A stretch of DNA of 17,578 nt. It comes from CAUPWF01 sp964369425. Its GTDB lineage: Bacteria; Bacillota; Clostridia; Lachnospirales; Lachnospiraceae. Location: the NCBI GenBank assembly GCA_964369425.1, contig CAYJGW010000054.1, positions 1-17,578 of the forward strand, read 5' to 3'. The notes below the pieces were generated by a model. The model was not told where the DNA came from, did no database searches, and was given only the letters and a program-made list of their open reading frames with translations. Below, piece after piece: positions 6,597 through 15,715 of this stretch; the stretch's first letter is position 1; the number at the start of each line of letters is the position of its first letter. Position numbers and translations under genes: made by a program.

Positions 6597-7874
6597 ATGA
6601 AAAGCAATTATAGTCAAGAAACAAAATGTATTCAAAGCGGATGGGAGCCTAAAAACGGAGAACCGAGAATCCTACCGATTTATCAAAGTACTACATATAA
6701 GTATGATTCTAGTGAGCAGATGGGAAGATTATTTGATTTAGAAGAATCAGGATATTTTTATTCAAGACTACAAAATCCAACAAATGATTTTGTGGCAAAA
6801 AAAATCTGCGAGTTGGAAAATGGACATGCAGCTATGTTAACTTCTTCAGGTCAATCAGCTAATTTCTACGCAGTTATGAATATAGCTGAAGCAGGAGATC
6901 ATATTGTGAGTGCATCAACCATTTATGGTGGAACGTTCAATCTGTTAGGAAATACTCTTAAGAAGTTTGGAGTAGAAGTTACTTTTGTGGATCCTGATTC
7001 CAGTAAAGAGGAATTGAAAAAAGCTTTCAAAAAAAATACAAAAGCAGTGTTTGGAGAAACAGTATCAAACCCTTCACTTGTAGTTTTGGATATCGAAAAA
7101 TTTGCTGAAGTAGCGCATGAGGAAGGGGTTCCGCTTATCATTGATAATACATTTCCTACACCGATGAATTGTCGTCCATTTGAGTGGGGAGCAGATATCG
7201 TGGTACACTCTACGACTAAATACATGGATGGACATGCTATGACCATTGGTGGATGTATAGTAGATAGCGGTAATTTTGATTGGAGTAGATATCCAGAAAA
7301 ATTCAAAGGTCTTACGACACCTGATGAGACTTATCATGGACTTGTATATACAGAATCATTTGGGAAATCTGCATACATAACAAAAGCTACTGCACAGTTT
7401 ATGAGAGATTTAGGTGCGTGCCAATCTCCACAGAGCGCTTTTTTGTTAAATGTAGGGCTTGAGACACTACACTTGCGAATGGAACGACATTGTGAGAATG
7501 CACAAAAAATAGCAGAATACTTAGAGCAGCATCCGAAGGTATCGTGGGTTAATTATCCTGGTTTGAAATCGAGTCCATATTATGAGTTAGGGCAAAAATA
7601 TTTACCGAATGGAAGTTGTGGTGTTATTTCGTTTGGCCTTGTGTCAGGTAGAAGCGGAGCACAAGAAGTTATGGATAAGTTAGAACTAGTCAATATCGTG
7701 ACACACGTTGCAGATGCGAGAACTTGCGTATTACACCCAGCGAGTCACACCCATAGACAATTGAGTGATTTAGAGTTAGTAGAAGCAGGTGTAAAACCAG
7801 ATATGATACGTCTAAGTGTTGGAATTGAATCAGTCAAAGACATCATAAGCGATTTGGAAACTGCATTGTCGTAA
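6597..7874 (+). CDS. metY: O-acetylhomoserine sulfhydrylase (homocysteine synthase)
   Basis: A cytosolic PLP enzyme of the Cys/Met metabolism family that joins O-acetylhomoserine and sulfide to give homocysteine, the direct-sulfhydrylation route to methionine. The 425-residue length fits MetY rather than the shorter (about 380) MetB/MetC/MetZ relatives. Landmarks are YSRLQNPT (55-62), the cofactor-contact region SSGQSAN (83-89), IIDNTFPTP with D183, and HSTTKYMDGH with K208 as the Schiff-base lysine. The C-terminal part carries SHTHRQLSDLEL and RLSVGIE, typical of the family. AAGGAG (6585-6590) includes the stop codon of the preceding gene and lies six bases before ATG 6597, indicating translational coupling. 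No S-box or T-box leader precedes it. A strong terminator follows. Confidence 0.95.
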   Translation: MKSNYSQETKCIQSGWEPKNGEPRILPIYQSTTYKYDSSEQMGRLFDLEESGYFYSRLQNPTNDFVAKKICELENGHAAMLTSSGQSANFYAVMNIAEAGDHIVSASTIYGGTFNLLGNTLKKFGVEVTFVDPDSSKEELKKAFKKNTKAVFGETVSNPSLVVLDIEKFAEVAHEEGVPLIIDNTFPTPMNCRPFEWGADIVVHSTTKYMDGHAMTIGGCIVDSGNFDWSRYPEKFKGLTTPDETYHGLVYTESFGKSAYITKATAQFMRDLGACQSPQSAFLLNVGLETLHLRMERHCENAQKIAEYLEQHPKVSWVNYPGLKSSPYYELGQKYLPNGSCGVISFGLVSGRSGAQEVMDKLELVNIVTHVADARTCVLHPASHTHRQLSDLELVEAGVKPDMIRLSVGIESVKDIISDLETALS

Positions 7875-7898
7875 TGAAAAGTTAGATATAAAAAGCGG

Positions 7899-7934
7899 AA
7901 AGAATTGGTAGTGAAAAACACTACCAATTCTTTT
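7899..7934 (+). terminator. Strong intrinsic terminator after metY
   Basis: A perfect 15-bp stem (7899-7913 with 7919-7933), a five-base AAAAA loop and a T-rich tail. It begins 24 bases after the metY stop and ends the upstream unit before tepA. The stem is palindromic, so the minus strand has the same hairpin but a poorer T run. Confidence 0.9.
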
Positions 7935-7982
7935 GCATATTTTTGCCATCACCTGTTTATGCTATAGCTAAGGAGGTGTAAT

Positions 7983-8657
7983 ATGTCAAAAGAATCGGAA
8001 GAAATAAAGGAATTAGGAACAACCTTTGTACAAGAACAAAGGAAAGAATCCAATATTCAATTAATCACAATCATTGGAGAAATCGAAGGTCACGAAGCGG
8101 CAGCTGGAAATACAAAAGCAACCAAGTACGAACATTTAATCCCACTATTGATAGAAGTGGAAGAAAATGAAGAAATTGAAGGTGTTTTGATTATATTAAA
8201 TACGCTAGGCGGCGATGTAGAAGCTGGACTTGCAATTGCTGAATTAATTGCGTCAATTAGTAAACCAAGCGTATCATTAGTGCTAGGGGGGAGTCATTCT
8301 ATAGGTGGACCGTTGGCGGTATCTGCGGATTATTCATTTATAGTTCCAAGCGGAACTATGGTAGTACATCCAGTGAGAAGTTCTGGATTATTTATAGGTG
8401 TGATACAAAGTTTTCGTAACCTAGTGAGAACGCAAGATAGAATCACGAAATTTATTTCGGATCATTCTAAAATATCTGTAACAAGGCTGGAGGAATTGAT
8501 GTTAGATTCTAATGAATTAGTAAAAGATGTCGGAACCCTTTTGGTCGGAGCTGCTGCTGTAAGGGAGGGAATAATCGATGAGATAGGCGGTGTTCAAGAT
8601 GCATTCGGTAAACTGAAAGAATTAATCCATGAAAAATCCGCTAAAAATGAAGAATAA
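7983..8657 (+). CDS. tepA: ClpP-class serine peptidase, TepA (translocation-enhancing protein) type
   Basis: A 224-residue ClpP/crotonase-fold protein. The TepA/YmfB family is linked to protein export in Bacillus, but its real substrates are not settled. The catalytic serine is S106 in GGSHSIGGPLA, in the place of the ASMG serine of ClpP, and the histidine is H129 in MVVHPV. NTLGGDVEAGLAIAE (73-87) is the GG-x-V substrate-binding strand. There is no signal peptide. The start at ATG 7983 is preceded by a full AAGGAGGTG (7970-7978). The gene lies directly upstream of ftsK/spoIIIE, the same order as in Bacillus, which supports TepA over housekeeping ClpP. It lies after the metY terminator, so it needs its own promoter; I did not find a convincing one in 7935-7970. 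Confidence 0.9.
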   Translation: MSKESEEIKELGTTFVQEQRKESNIQLITIIGEIEGHEAAAGNTKATKYEHLIPLLIEVEENEEIEGVLIILNTLGGDVEAGLAIAELIASISKPSVSLVLGGSHSIGGPLAVSADYSFIVPSGTMVVHPVRSSGLFIGVIQSFRNLVRTQDRITKFISDHSKISVTRLEELMLDSNELVKDVGTLLVGAAAVREGIIDEIGGVQDAFGKLKELIHEKSAKNEE

Positions 8658-8660
8658 TTG

Positions 8661-8689
8661 ATGACACTCCTATACAAGAATGGTATAAT
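8661..8689 (+). promoter_or_regulatory. Extended -10 promoter of ftsK and the downstream operon
   Basis: A perfect TATAAT (8684-8689) carries the extended TG motif (TGG directly before it). ATGACA (8661-8666) sits 17 bases upstream, matching the -35 consensus at its last four positions. Transcription would start near 8696 with a leader of about 28 bases. This is probably the main promoter for the ftsK to rlmH run, since no terminator was seen between those genes. Confidence 0.7.
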
Positions 8690-8723
8690 ACTATGGTTAA
8701 GTTAGAAATAAGGAGAGATAGAA

Positions 8724-11138
8724 TTGCCAAGAAAAACTGCAAAAAATTCAAAAACAGGAACAAGAAAAAGAAATACGAAAAGTAATCAAAAAAATAATGA
8801 TACAAATTTTTCAAAGGTGAAAGACGAAGTGATTGGATTGGGAGTACTAGCACTTAGCATCCTTTTATTCGTGGCTAACATAGGTTTAGGCGGCATGATA
8901 GGAAGAGCAGTATCTGATTTTTTCTTTGGAATATTCGGGTTGCTTCAGTATGTGTTTCCTCTTTTTTTGTTTGGGATAACTATGTTTATATATGTAAATA
9001 GAAAGAATAAAAAAGCATTTATTAAAGCAGGATTGCTTATATTGATCTGGTTGACGACATGTACCATAATCCAATTGATTATGGTACCATTTGCGGCTGG
9101 TAATAGGATAATGGATTACTTTCAGATTGGTAGCAAAGAACACATTGGTGGCGGGTTAGTCGGAGGATTGGTGGTTGATACTTCGATTCCTCTCATTGGT
9201 ACGCTAGGGTGTTACATTGTTTCATTTATGATACTTGTTATTGCGCTGATTCTAGTTACAGAAATTTCTGTTTTAGATGTTGTAAAGCAAAAACATGAAA
9301 AAGTGAACAGGGGCAAGTCTCCAAAAAGAGACTTGAAGCCAAAAGAAAGTGTACGTGTAAAAGAAACTACATATGCAGATGAAAATGATGTTGCAAAATA
9401 TGAAAAACCACGAAGAAGTGATAAAAGTGTTCGAGGTGTTACATTTGATACTACTTTAAAAAAACCTGAAGAACTTACAGAGATGAGGAGTGAATTTCCT
9501 GAACTTACAAAAGAAGATATTCAAAATGAAAACCTAGATGAACAAGTGGTTGATTCAATTGAGAAAAAGCCTAGAAAACAAAGAGGAAAGGCGAAAAGTA
9601 TAGAGGAAGAAAATCAAGTTGCAGAAATAGAACGCGTAATCATACGCAATGATTCTCAAGGTACCTATAAATTCCCACCGCTTACATTATTAGCCAAAGG
9701 GAAGGCTTCTTCGGGAAAACACGATGCACAATTACATGAGACGGCAGAGAAACTTCAACAGACATTAAAAAACTTTGGAGTGAATGTTCAGATTACCAAC
9801 TATAGTAAAGGTCCATCTGTAACAAGGTATGAACTCCAGCCAGACCAAGGTGTGAAAGTTAGTAAAATAGTCGGGTTAGCAGATGATATAAAGCTTAATC
9901 TAGCAGCACCTGACATAAGAATAGAGGCTCCGATACCAGGAAAGGCTGCGGTAGGAATAGAGGTTCCAAACAAAGAAAATGCCACAGTTGCATTAAGAAG
10001 TCTCTTAGAAAACAAAGGATTTATGGAACACGACTCTAATATATCCTTTGCAGTAGGGAAAGATATCGGTGGAAATGTAGTGGTGACGGATATTGCAAAG
10101 ATGCCACATTTACTCATTGCAGGATCCACAGGTTCGGGGAAATCGGTGTGTATCAATACATTGATAATGAGCATTTTATTTAAGGCAAATCCAGAAGATG
10201 TCAAATTAATTATGATTGATCCTAAAGTGGTGGAATTGAGTGTTTATAACGGAATTCCGCATTTGTTAATACCAGTGGTTACTGATCCCAAAAAAGCAGC
10301 AGGAGCACTTCACTGGGCAGTAGTTGAAATGGAAAAAAGATATCAACTTTTTGCAGAGTATAATGTGAGAGACTTGAAGGGATATAATAAAAAAGTAGAA
10401 GGCATTAAAGATATTGAAGATGAGAGCAAACCAGAAAAAATGCCTCAGATTGTAATAATCGTAGATGAGCTTGCAGATTTAATGATGGTGGCTCCTGGAG
10501 ATGTTGAAGAAGCTATTTGTAGACTTGCTCAACTAGCGAGAGCTGCTGGAATTCATTTGATTTTAGCTACCCAACGACCATCTGTTAATGTAATTACAGG
10601 TTTAATTAAAGCCAATATGCCATCAAGGATAGCTTTTGCTGTATCCTCAGGGGTTGACTCTCGAACAATTATTGATATGAATGGTGCAGAAAAGTTATTA
10701 GGAAAAGGAGATATGTTATTTTATCCGTCCGGTTACCCAAAGCCAGCTAGAGTACAAGGAGCCTTTGTTTCAGATAAAGAAGTGCAGGAAGTCGTAGAAT
10801 TTCTTTGTGAAAATTATGGTTCAGCAACCTATAATGAAGAAATTGAAAAACATGTAGTCAGTAACGCCACCAGTGGGCAAGGCGGAAGCGGAGGGGTACC
10901 AGAAGGACAAAGTGATAGAGATGTTTACTTTGTAGATGCAGGTAAGTTCATCATAGAAAAAGATAAAGCATCTATAGGGATGTTACAAAGGGTATTTAAA
11001 ATAGGGTTTAACCGCGCAGCAAGAATTATGGATCAGTTATGTGAGGCTGGGGTTGTAGGAGAAGAAGAAGGTACAAAACCACGAAAAGTATTGATGTCAA
11101 TAGAAGAATTTGAACAATATATCGAAGAGTACGTGTAG
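8724..11138 (+). CDS. ftsK: DNA translocase FtsK/SpoIIIE
   Basis: An 804-residue membrane-anchored motor that pumps double-stranded DNA through the division or sporulation septum. The N-terminus has about four membrane segments (roughly 36-58, 68-91, 99-124, 157-183). A charged, low-complexity linker follows (about 185-310), much shorter than in Escherichia coli FtsK and typical of SpoIIIE-size proteins. The motor carries Walker A GSTGSGKS (467-474), Walker B IIVDELAD with D581 and E582, and ATQRPSVNVITGLIK. The C-terminal gamma winged helix, which reads chromosome orientation sequences, occupies about 735-800. The start is a TTG at 8724, supported by AAGGAGAG (8710-8717) six bases away. Its stop codon is embedded in the fhs ribosome binding site. 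Whether its main role is vegetative or in sporulation cannot be told from sequence. Confidence 0.96.
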   Translation: MPRKTAKNSKTGTRKRNTKSNQKNNDTNFSKVKDEVIGLGVLALSILLFVANIGLGGMIGRAVSDFFFGIFGLLQYVFPLFLFGITMFIYVNRKNKKAFIKAGLLILIWLTTCTIIQLIMVPFAAGNRIMDYFQIGSKEHIGGGLVGGLVVDTSIPLIGTLGCYIVSFMILVIALILVTEISVLDVVKQKHEKVNRGKSPKRDLKPKESVRVKETTYADENDVAKYEKPRRSDKSVRGVTFDTTLKKPEELTEMRSEFPELTKEDIQNENLDEQVVDSIEKKPRKQRGKAKSIEEENQVAEIERVIIRNDSQGTYKFPPLTLLAKGKASSGKHDAQLHETAEKLQQTLKNFGVNVQITNYSKGPSVTRYELQPDQGVKVSKIVGLADDIKLNLAAPDIRIEAPIPGKAAVGIEVPNKENATVALRSLLENKGFMEHDSNISFAVGKDIGGNVVVTDIAKMPHLLIAGSTGSGKSVCINTLIMSILFKANPEDVKLIMIDPKVVELSVYNGIPHLLIPVVTDPKKAAGALHWAVVEMEKRYQLFAEYNVRDLKGYNKKVEGIKDIEDESKPEKMPQIVIIVDELADLMMVAPGDVEEAICRLAQLARAAGIHLILATQRPSVNVITGLIKANMPSRIAFAVSSGVDSRTIIDMNGAEKLLGKGDMLFYPSGYPKPARVQGAFVSDKEVQEVVEFLCENYGSATYNEEIEKHVVSNATSGQGGSGGVPEGQSDRDVYFVDAGKFIIEKDKASIGMLQRVFKIGFNRAARIMDQLCEAGVVGEEEGTKPRKVLMSIEEFEQYIEEYV

Positions 11139-11150
11139 GAGGAGAAAATT

Positions 11151-12821
11151 ATGAAAACAGATATTCAAATAGCACAAGATGCACAGATGAAGCACATTAG
11201 GGAGATTGCAAATAGCATCCAAGTATCAGAGGACGAATTAGAATTGTATGGTAAGTATAAGGCCAAAATGTCAGATGAGTTATGGGATAGGGTGAAAGAA
11301 AATCCAGATGGGAAATTAGTTTTAGTTACTGCCATCAATCCAACGCCAGCAGGCGAAGGAAAAACGACTGTATCCATTGGTTTGAGCCAAGCTTTAAACA
11401 AAATTGGAAAAAAATCAATTGTTGCACTTAGAGAACCATCACTTGGTCCTTGTTTTGGAATCAAAGGAGGAGCAGCAGGTGGGGGACATTCTCAGGTGGT
11501 TCCTATGGAAGATTTAAACTTGCATTTTACTGGAGATTTTCATGCGATTACTTCAGCAAACAATCTATTAGCCGCTCTTTTAGATAACCATATTCAACAA
11601 GGGAATGAGCTTCAAATCGATCCTAGACAAGTGGTGTGGAAACGATGTTTAGATATGAATGACAGAGTTCTTAGAAATGTAGTAGTAGGTCTTGGAAATA
11701 AAATGGATGGTATGGTAAGAGAAGATCATTTTGTAATTACAGTTGCTTCAGAAATTATGGCAGTTTTATGTCTGGCTAATGACTTAGCGGACTTAAAAGA
11801 AAAGCTTGGAAACATAGTTGTTGCATATGCATTTGATGGAAATCCAATTACAGCGAAGCAATTAAATGCGGTAGGAGCAATGAGTGCATTACTAAAAGAT
11901 GCCATTAAACCAAACTTGATTCAGACTCTTGAACATACGCCAGCATTTGTTCATGGTGGACCATTTGCTAATATTGCACATGGGTGTAACAGTGTACAAG
12001 CAACGAAGATGGCTTTGAAGCTTTCTGATATTACTGTAACAGAAGCAGGGTTTGGAGCAGATTTAGGAGCAGAGAAGTTTTTAAATATCAAATGTGTAAA
12101 ATCAGGCTTAAAACCTGATGCAATAGTAATCGTCGCAACTATTAGAGCACTGAAATACAATGGACTAGTTCCAAAAACTGAACTAAATACAGAAAATGTA
12201 GCAGCATTAAAAGTTGGAATGAAAAATTTAGAAAAACATATTGAGAACATGAAAAAATTTGGAGTTCCAATTGTAGTTACTTTAAATGCCTTTGTTTCAG
12301 ATACAGAAGATGAAATAGCGGTTGTTAAAGAGTATTGCGAAGCAAACGATTGTGAATTTGCCTTGGCTCGCGTATGGGAAAAAGGTGGAGATGGCGGTGT
12401 GGAACTTGCTGAAAAAGTTGTGAAAACACTTGAAACAAAGGAAAGTAACTTTAAGCCATTGTATGATGTTAATATGGGAATCAAAGATAAAATCCATACA
12501 ATTGCTACAGAGATATATGGAGCAGATGGAGTGGATTATTCGCCTGAGGCAATGAGACAATTGAAGCGAATCGAAACATTAGGATTGGATAAAATGCCAA
12601 TTTGTATGGCAAAAAATCAGTATTCTTTATCAGATGATGCTACAAAGTTAGGTAGACCAGAGAACTTTAAAGTTCACATTCGAGATATCTACGTAAATGC
12701 AGGAGCTGGATTTGTAGTTGCTCTTACAGGAGCGATTATGACGATGCCTGGATTACCAAAAATTCCTGCTGCTTATGGAATAGATGTAGATGACAATGGA
12801 AAAATACTAGGATTGTTCTAA
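11151..12821 (+). CDS. fhs: Formate-tetrahydrofolate ligase
   Basis: A cytosolic enzyme that uses ATP to join formate to tetrahydrofolate, giving 10-formyl-THF. This is the entry step of the methyl branch of the Wood-Ljungdahl pathway in acetogens and a C1 source for purines and fMet in other anaerobes. The 556-residue length is standard. The nucleotide loop TPAGEGKTT is at 65-73, and LREPSLGPCFGIKGGAAGGG follows at 93-112, both family hallmarks. The ribosome binding site AGGAGG (11137-11142) overlaps the ftsK stop, and the start is 12 bases after it. folD follows 13 bases downstream, as expected for consecutive folate steps. The window does not contain CO dehydrogenase or methyltransferase genes, so acetogenesis cannot be claimed. 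Confidence 0.97.
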   Translation: MKTDIQIAQDAQMKHIREIANSIQVSEDELELYGKYKAKMSDELWDRVKENPDGKLVLVTAINPTPAGEGKTTVSIGLSQALNKIGKKSIVALREPSLGPCFGIKGGAAGGGHSQVVPMEDLNLHFTGDFHAITSANNLLAALLDNHIQQGNELQIDPRQVVWKRCLDMNDRVLRNVVVGLGNKMDGMVREDHFVITVASEIMAVLCLANDLADLKEKLGNIVVAYAFDGNPITAKQLNAVGAMSALLKDAIKPNLIQTLEHTPAFVHGGPFANIAHGCNSVQATKMALKLSDITVTEAGFGADLGAEKFLNIKCVKSGLKPDAIVIVATIRALKYNGLVPKTELNTENVAALKVGMKNLEKHIENMKKFGVPIVVTLNAFVSDTEDEIAVVKEYCEANDCEFALARVWEKGGDGGVELAEKVVKTLETKESNFKPLYDVNMGIKDKIHTIATEIYGADGVDYSPEAMRQLKRIETLGLDKMPICMAKNQYSLSDDATKLGRPENFKVHIRDIYVNAGAGFVVALTGAIMTMPGLPKIPAAYGIDVDDNGKILGLF

Positions 12822-12834
12822 AAAGGAGAGTTGC

Positions 12835-13653
12835 ATGATGATTTTAGATGGAAAAAAAATAGCACAAGAATTGAAAGATGATTTAAAAGCAAAAGTAGAA
12901 GAGGAAAAACTAGAACGCTGCCTTGCAGTAATTCAAGTTGGTGAAGATCCAGCTTCTTCAGTGTATGTAAAGAATAAAAAATTAGCTTGTCAATTTATTG
13001 GAATTAGATCAAAGTCATATGAATTGAAAGCAGATATTACAGAGTTAGAGTTGCTTGAATTAATCAAAGAGTTGAATCAGGATGCAACTGTGAATGGAAT
13101 TTTAGTTCAATTACCACTACCTAATCATATATGTGAAGATTTAGTGATAAAAACCATAGCTGCTGAGAAAGATGTGGATGGCTTTCACCCTTACAACGTT
13201 GGGAAAATGTGTATTGGAGAGAATGGGTTTCTACCTTGCACGCCAGCAGGTGTGATAGAAATTCTAAAAAGAAGTAATATCGAAATAGCTGGAAAAGAAT
13301 GTGTGATTGTAGGGCGTAGTAACATCGTAGGAAAGCCTATGTCATTGTTAATGCTACGAGAAAATGCTACAGTTACTGTAGCGCATTCTAGAACTAAGGA
13401 TTTAAAGGAAGTTACAAAACGAGCAGATATCCTCATTGTAGCAATAGGGAAACCAAAGTTTATTACAAAAGACTATGTGAAGGATGGAGCTATTGTAATC
13501 GATGTAGGGATTCATAGGACTAGTGATAATCGTTTATGTGGGGATGTTGATTATGATGAAGTTTCACAGATTACATCAGCAATCACGCCAGTACCTGGTG
13601 GAGTCGGACCAATGACGATTGCAATGTTGATGAAAAATTGTGTCTGTGACTAG
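12835..13653 (+). CDS. folD: Bifunctional methylene-THF dehydrogenase / methenyl-THF cyclohydrolase
   Basis: A cytosolic dimeric enzyme that interconverts 10-formyl-, 5,10-methenyl- and 5,10-methylene-tetrahydrofolate, using NADP(H) in the dehydrogenase step. The length of 272 residues is a little short but normal for clostridia. YVKNKK at 44-49 holds the active-site tyrosine Y44 and lysine K48. GILVQLPLP (88-96) and DVDGFHPYN (113-121) are family signatures. GRSNIVGKPM (160-169) is the nucleotide-binding loop, and TPVPGGVGPMT near the C-terminus completes the site. AAGGAG (12823-12828) sits six bases before ATG 12835; a second ATG follows directly at 12838, so the exact start is uncertain by one residue. 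No separate cyclohydrolase gene (fchA) is present here, in line with a bifunctional enzyme. Confidence 0.97.
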   Translation: MMILDGKKIAQELKDDLKAKVEEEKLERCLAVIQVGEDPASSVYVKNKKLACQFIGIRSKSYELKADITELELLELIKELNQDATVNGILVQLPLPNHICEDLVIKTIAAEKDVDGFHPYNVGKMCIGENGFLPCTPAGVIEILKRSNIEIAGKECVIVGRSNIVGKPMSLLMLRENATVTVAHSRTKDLKEVTKRADILIVAIGKPKFITKDYVKDGAIVIDVGIHRTSDNRLCGDVDYDEVSQITSAITPVPGGVGPMTIAMLMKNCVCD

Positions 13654-13692
13654 AAGAAAGCAGTTAAAGTAGTAAGTGATAGGGGAGAAGTT

Positions 13693-14802
13693 ATGTCAGG
13701 AAAGTGTTCAAATTGTGGAGAGAACTTACGAGTGGAAGATGTAAGGTGTAGGAGATGCGGACAAACTGTCCAAATTGTTCCAGATTATGATGCGAACGAA
13801 GAATTTATCGCGGGAGAGATAAATAGTAGAATAGAAGCACAAGAAAGAGCAGCTAGAAAAGCAAGAGAAGCAAAACGACAACAAATTTTAATCATAAAAA
13901 GACGACGACGTATTTTTGTTGGAATTTGCATTGCTCTATTGATAGTGATTGGAGTTATTATCTATAGTTTAGTTTCTAATTCTTACAGCGGACAGTTGAA
14001 TAAAGGGGAGGAAGCTCTTAAAAATAAAGAATATGATATGGCAATAGAGTATTTTGAAAATGCTATTGAAAAAGATAGTACGAAACCGGAACCGTATATA
14101 GGAATCAGTGAGGTGTATCTAGCAGAAGAGGATGTTGTGGCAGCAGAAAAGATTTTTACAGAAGTTGTTGCGAAACAAAGGGAGAATGAGGCCTTAGTAG
14201 GAGCCTTGTTTGATTTCTATGTAGAAACAGAACAACAGATAAAAATCCGTTCTTATCGTTCTAAGCAGGAGTTAGATGAGTTACCAGATAGTTTGAAAGA
14301 ATACGATAGCCTAGAACCTGTATTTAGCTTGGAAGAAGGAGTATTCGAAGATGTTCAAGAGTTAACGATTGAAACAAAAGAAAATGAAGTGTATTATACT
14401 GAGGATGGTAGTGAACCAAGTATAAATTCGACTAAATATGAAGGGCCTATTCAAATTAGTGAAGGTGTGACAATAGTTCGAGCCATTAGTGTTTCGAAAC
14501 TTGGCATCCCAAGTTTTGAGTCATCGGCTGAATACACAGTAGAACTCCCAATAGAAGATGCTCCGATTGTTAGACCTTCAACTGGTCAATATGATGAAGC
14601 TACTCAGATTGAGATTGTGGTACCTAGTGGATATACGGCACATTATACACTAGATGGATCTGTCCCGACAGAAGAGTCAACTGTATATGAGGGTGCGATT
14701 AACATGCCAGAGGGTAATACGATTTTTAGTGCTATTTTAGTGAAAGCTAACGGCCAAAAGAGCGATATCACTAAGCGTAACTATGACTTAGTTTTTGAAT
14801 AA
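13693..14802 (+). CDS. Zinc-ribbon, single-pass membrane, TPR and chitobiase-like repeat protein of unknown function
   Basis: A 369-residue protein with a clear domain series but no known role. Residues 5-22 form a four-cysteine zinc ribbon (C5, C8, C19, C22). A charged helix (about 38-72) ends in KRRRRIF next to one membrane segment (about 74-95). By the positive-inside rule the zinc ribbon is cytoplasmic and the rest lies outside. Residues 98-176 look like about two TPR helical pairs (GEEALKNKEYDMAIEYFENAI is typical). Two copies of a beta-sandwich domain follow (about 208-283 and 290-366), each with the YY/HYT.DGS.P pattern (YYTEDGSEP at 234-242, HYTLDGSVP at 317-325) of the chitobiase/beta-hexosaminidase C-terminal domain. 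No catalytic domain is present. The gene sits 39 bases after folD and 22 before nfnA, so it is probably in the operon. A scaffold or cell-envelope sensing role is a guess. Confidence 0.88.
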   Translation: MSGKCSNCGENLRVEDVRCRRCGQTVQIVPDYDANEEFIAGEINSRIEAQERAARKAREAKRQQILIIKRRRRIFVGICIALLIVIGVIIYSLVSNSYSGQLNKGEEALKNKEYDMAIEYFENAIEKDSTKPEPYIGISEVYLAEEDVVAAEKIFTEVVAKQRENEALVGALFDFYVETEQQIKIRSYRSKQELDELPDSLKEYDSLEPVFSLEEGVFEDVQELTIETKENEVYYTEDGSEPSINSTKYEGPIQISEGVTIVRAISVSKLGIPSFESSAEYTVELPIEDAPIVRPSTGQYDEATQIEIVVPSGYTAHYTLDGSVPTEESTVYEGAINMPEGNTIFSAILVKANGQKSDITKRNYDLVFE

Positions 14803-14812
14803 AAGGATGGAA

Positions 14813-14820
14813 AGAGGAGA
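14813..14820 (+). promoter_or_regulatory. nfnA: Ribosome binding site deciding the nfnA start
   Basis: AGAGGAGA lies four bases before ATG 14825. The longest frame opens at a TTG (14795) that overlaps the end of the previous gene and has no such site. Confidence 0.8.
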
Positions 14821-14824
14821 AGAT

Positions 14825-15715
14825 ATGTACAAGATAGTAAAAGAGAAACAGCTGACAGAAAATATTTATTTAATGGATATTGAAGCACCGAGAGTAGCTA
14901 GGAATTGTCATCCAGGTCAGTTTATCATTGTGAGAATTGATGAAAGAGGAGAGAGAGTACCTTTGACAATCTGCGACTATAATCGTGAGGCAGGAACAAT
15001 TACCATTGTATTTCAAACAATTGGAAGCTCGACAAAGAGATTAGCTGATATGAAAGTAGGAGATGAAATTTGTGATTTCGTAGGACCACTAGGTCAAGAA
15101 TCAGAATTTATTCATGAAAATATTGACGAATTGAAAAATAAAAAATTACTATTTGTTGCAGGTGGGGTGGGTACTGCGCCGGTATATCCTCAAGTGAAAT
15201 GGTTGCATAAGCGAGGTGTAAAAGTTGATGTTATCGTAGGTGCAAAGACAAAGGATATGGTGATCTTAGAAGAAGAATTAGGGGCTGTCGCTGAAAACCT
15301 TTATATTACAACAGATGATGGTAGTTACGGTAGAACAGGAATGGTTACTCAAGTGATACAAGATCTTGTAGATGAAGGTCGTTCTTACGATTGTTGTATT
15401 GCAATAGGACCTATGATTATGATGAAATTTGTCTGCTTACTCACTAAAAAATTGAATATTCCTACGATTGTTAGTATGAACCCTATTATGGTAGATGGAA
15501 CTGGAATGTGTGGAGCTTGTAGATTGCAAGTAGGAGAAGAAATTAAATTTGCGTGTGTAGATGGACCAGAATTTGATGGTCATTTAGTAGACTTTGACCA
15601 AGCGATGAAACGAAGCCAACTATATAAAAGTGACGAAGGAAGAAAAGCATTAAAAGAGATTGAAAAGGAAACCCATCATGGTGGATGCGGAGTCTGTGAT
15701 GGAGGTGACGAATAA
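14825..15715 (+). CDS. nfnA: NADH-dependent ferredoxin:NADP+ oxidoreductase, alpha (small) subunit
   Basis: The FAD- and 2Fe-2S-containing subunit of the NfnAB electron-bifurcating transhydrogenase, also annotated as sulfide dehydrogenase beta subunit (SudB) or ferredoxin-NADP reductase subunit alpha. The complex couples NADH and reduced ferredoxin to formation of NADPH. With ATG 14825 the protein has 296 residues, near the family norm. RVPLTICDY (44-52) is the flavin-binding pattern, LLFVAGGVGTAPV (108-120) binds the pyridine nucleotide, and DGTGMCGACR followed by C244 gives cysteines C229, C232 and C244 plus D224 as likely 2Fe-2S ligands. The C-terminal tail has two further cysteines near GGCGVCDGG. 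Its stop overlaps the nfnB start by one base (TAATG), indicating coupled translation of partner subunits. The similar PyrK subunit of dihydroorotate dehydrogenase is the main alternative, but the adjacent nfnB decides against it. Confidence 0.93.
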   Translation: MYKIVKEKQLTENIYLMDIEAPRVARNCHPGQFIIVRIDERGERVPLTICDYNREAGTITIVFQTIGSSTKRLADMKVGDEICDFVGPLGQESEFIHENIDELKNKKLLFVAGGVGTAPVYPQVKWLHKRGVKVDVIVGAKTKDMVILEEELGAVAENLYITTDDGSYGRTGMVTQVIQDLVDEGRSYDCCIAIGPMIMMKFVCLLTKKLNIPTIVSMNPIMVDGTGMCGACRLQVGEEIKFACVDGPEFDGHLVDFDQAMKRSQLYKSDEGRKALKEIEKETHHGGCGVCDGGDE

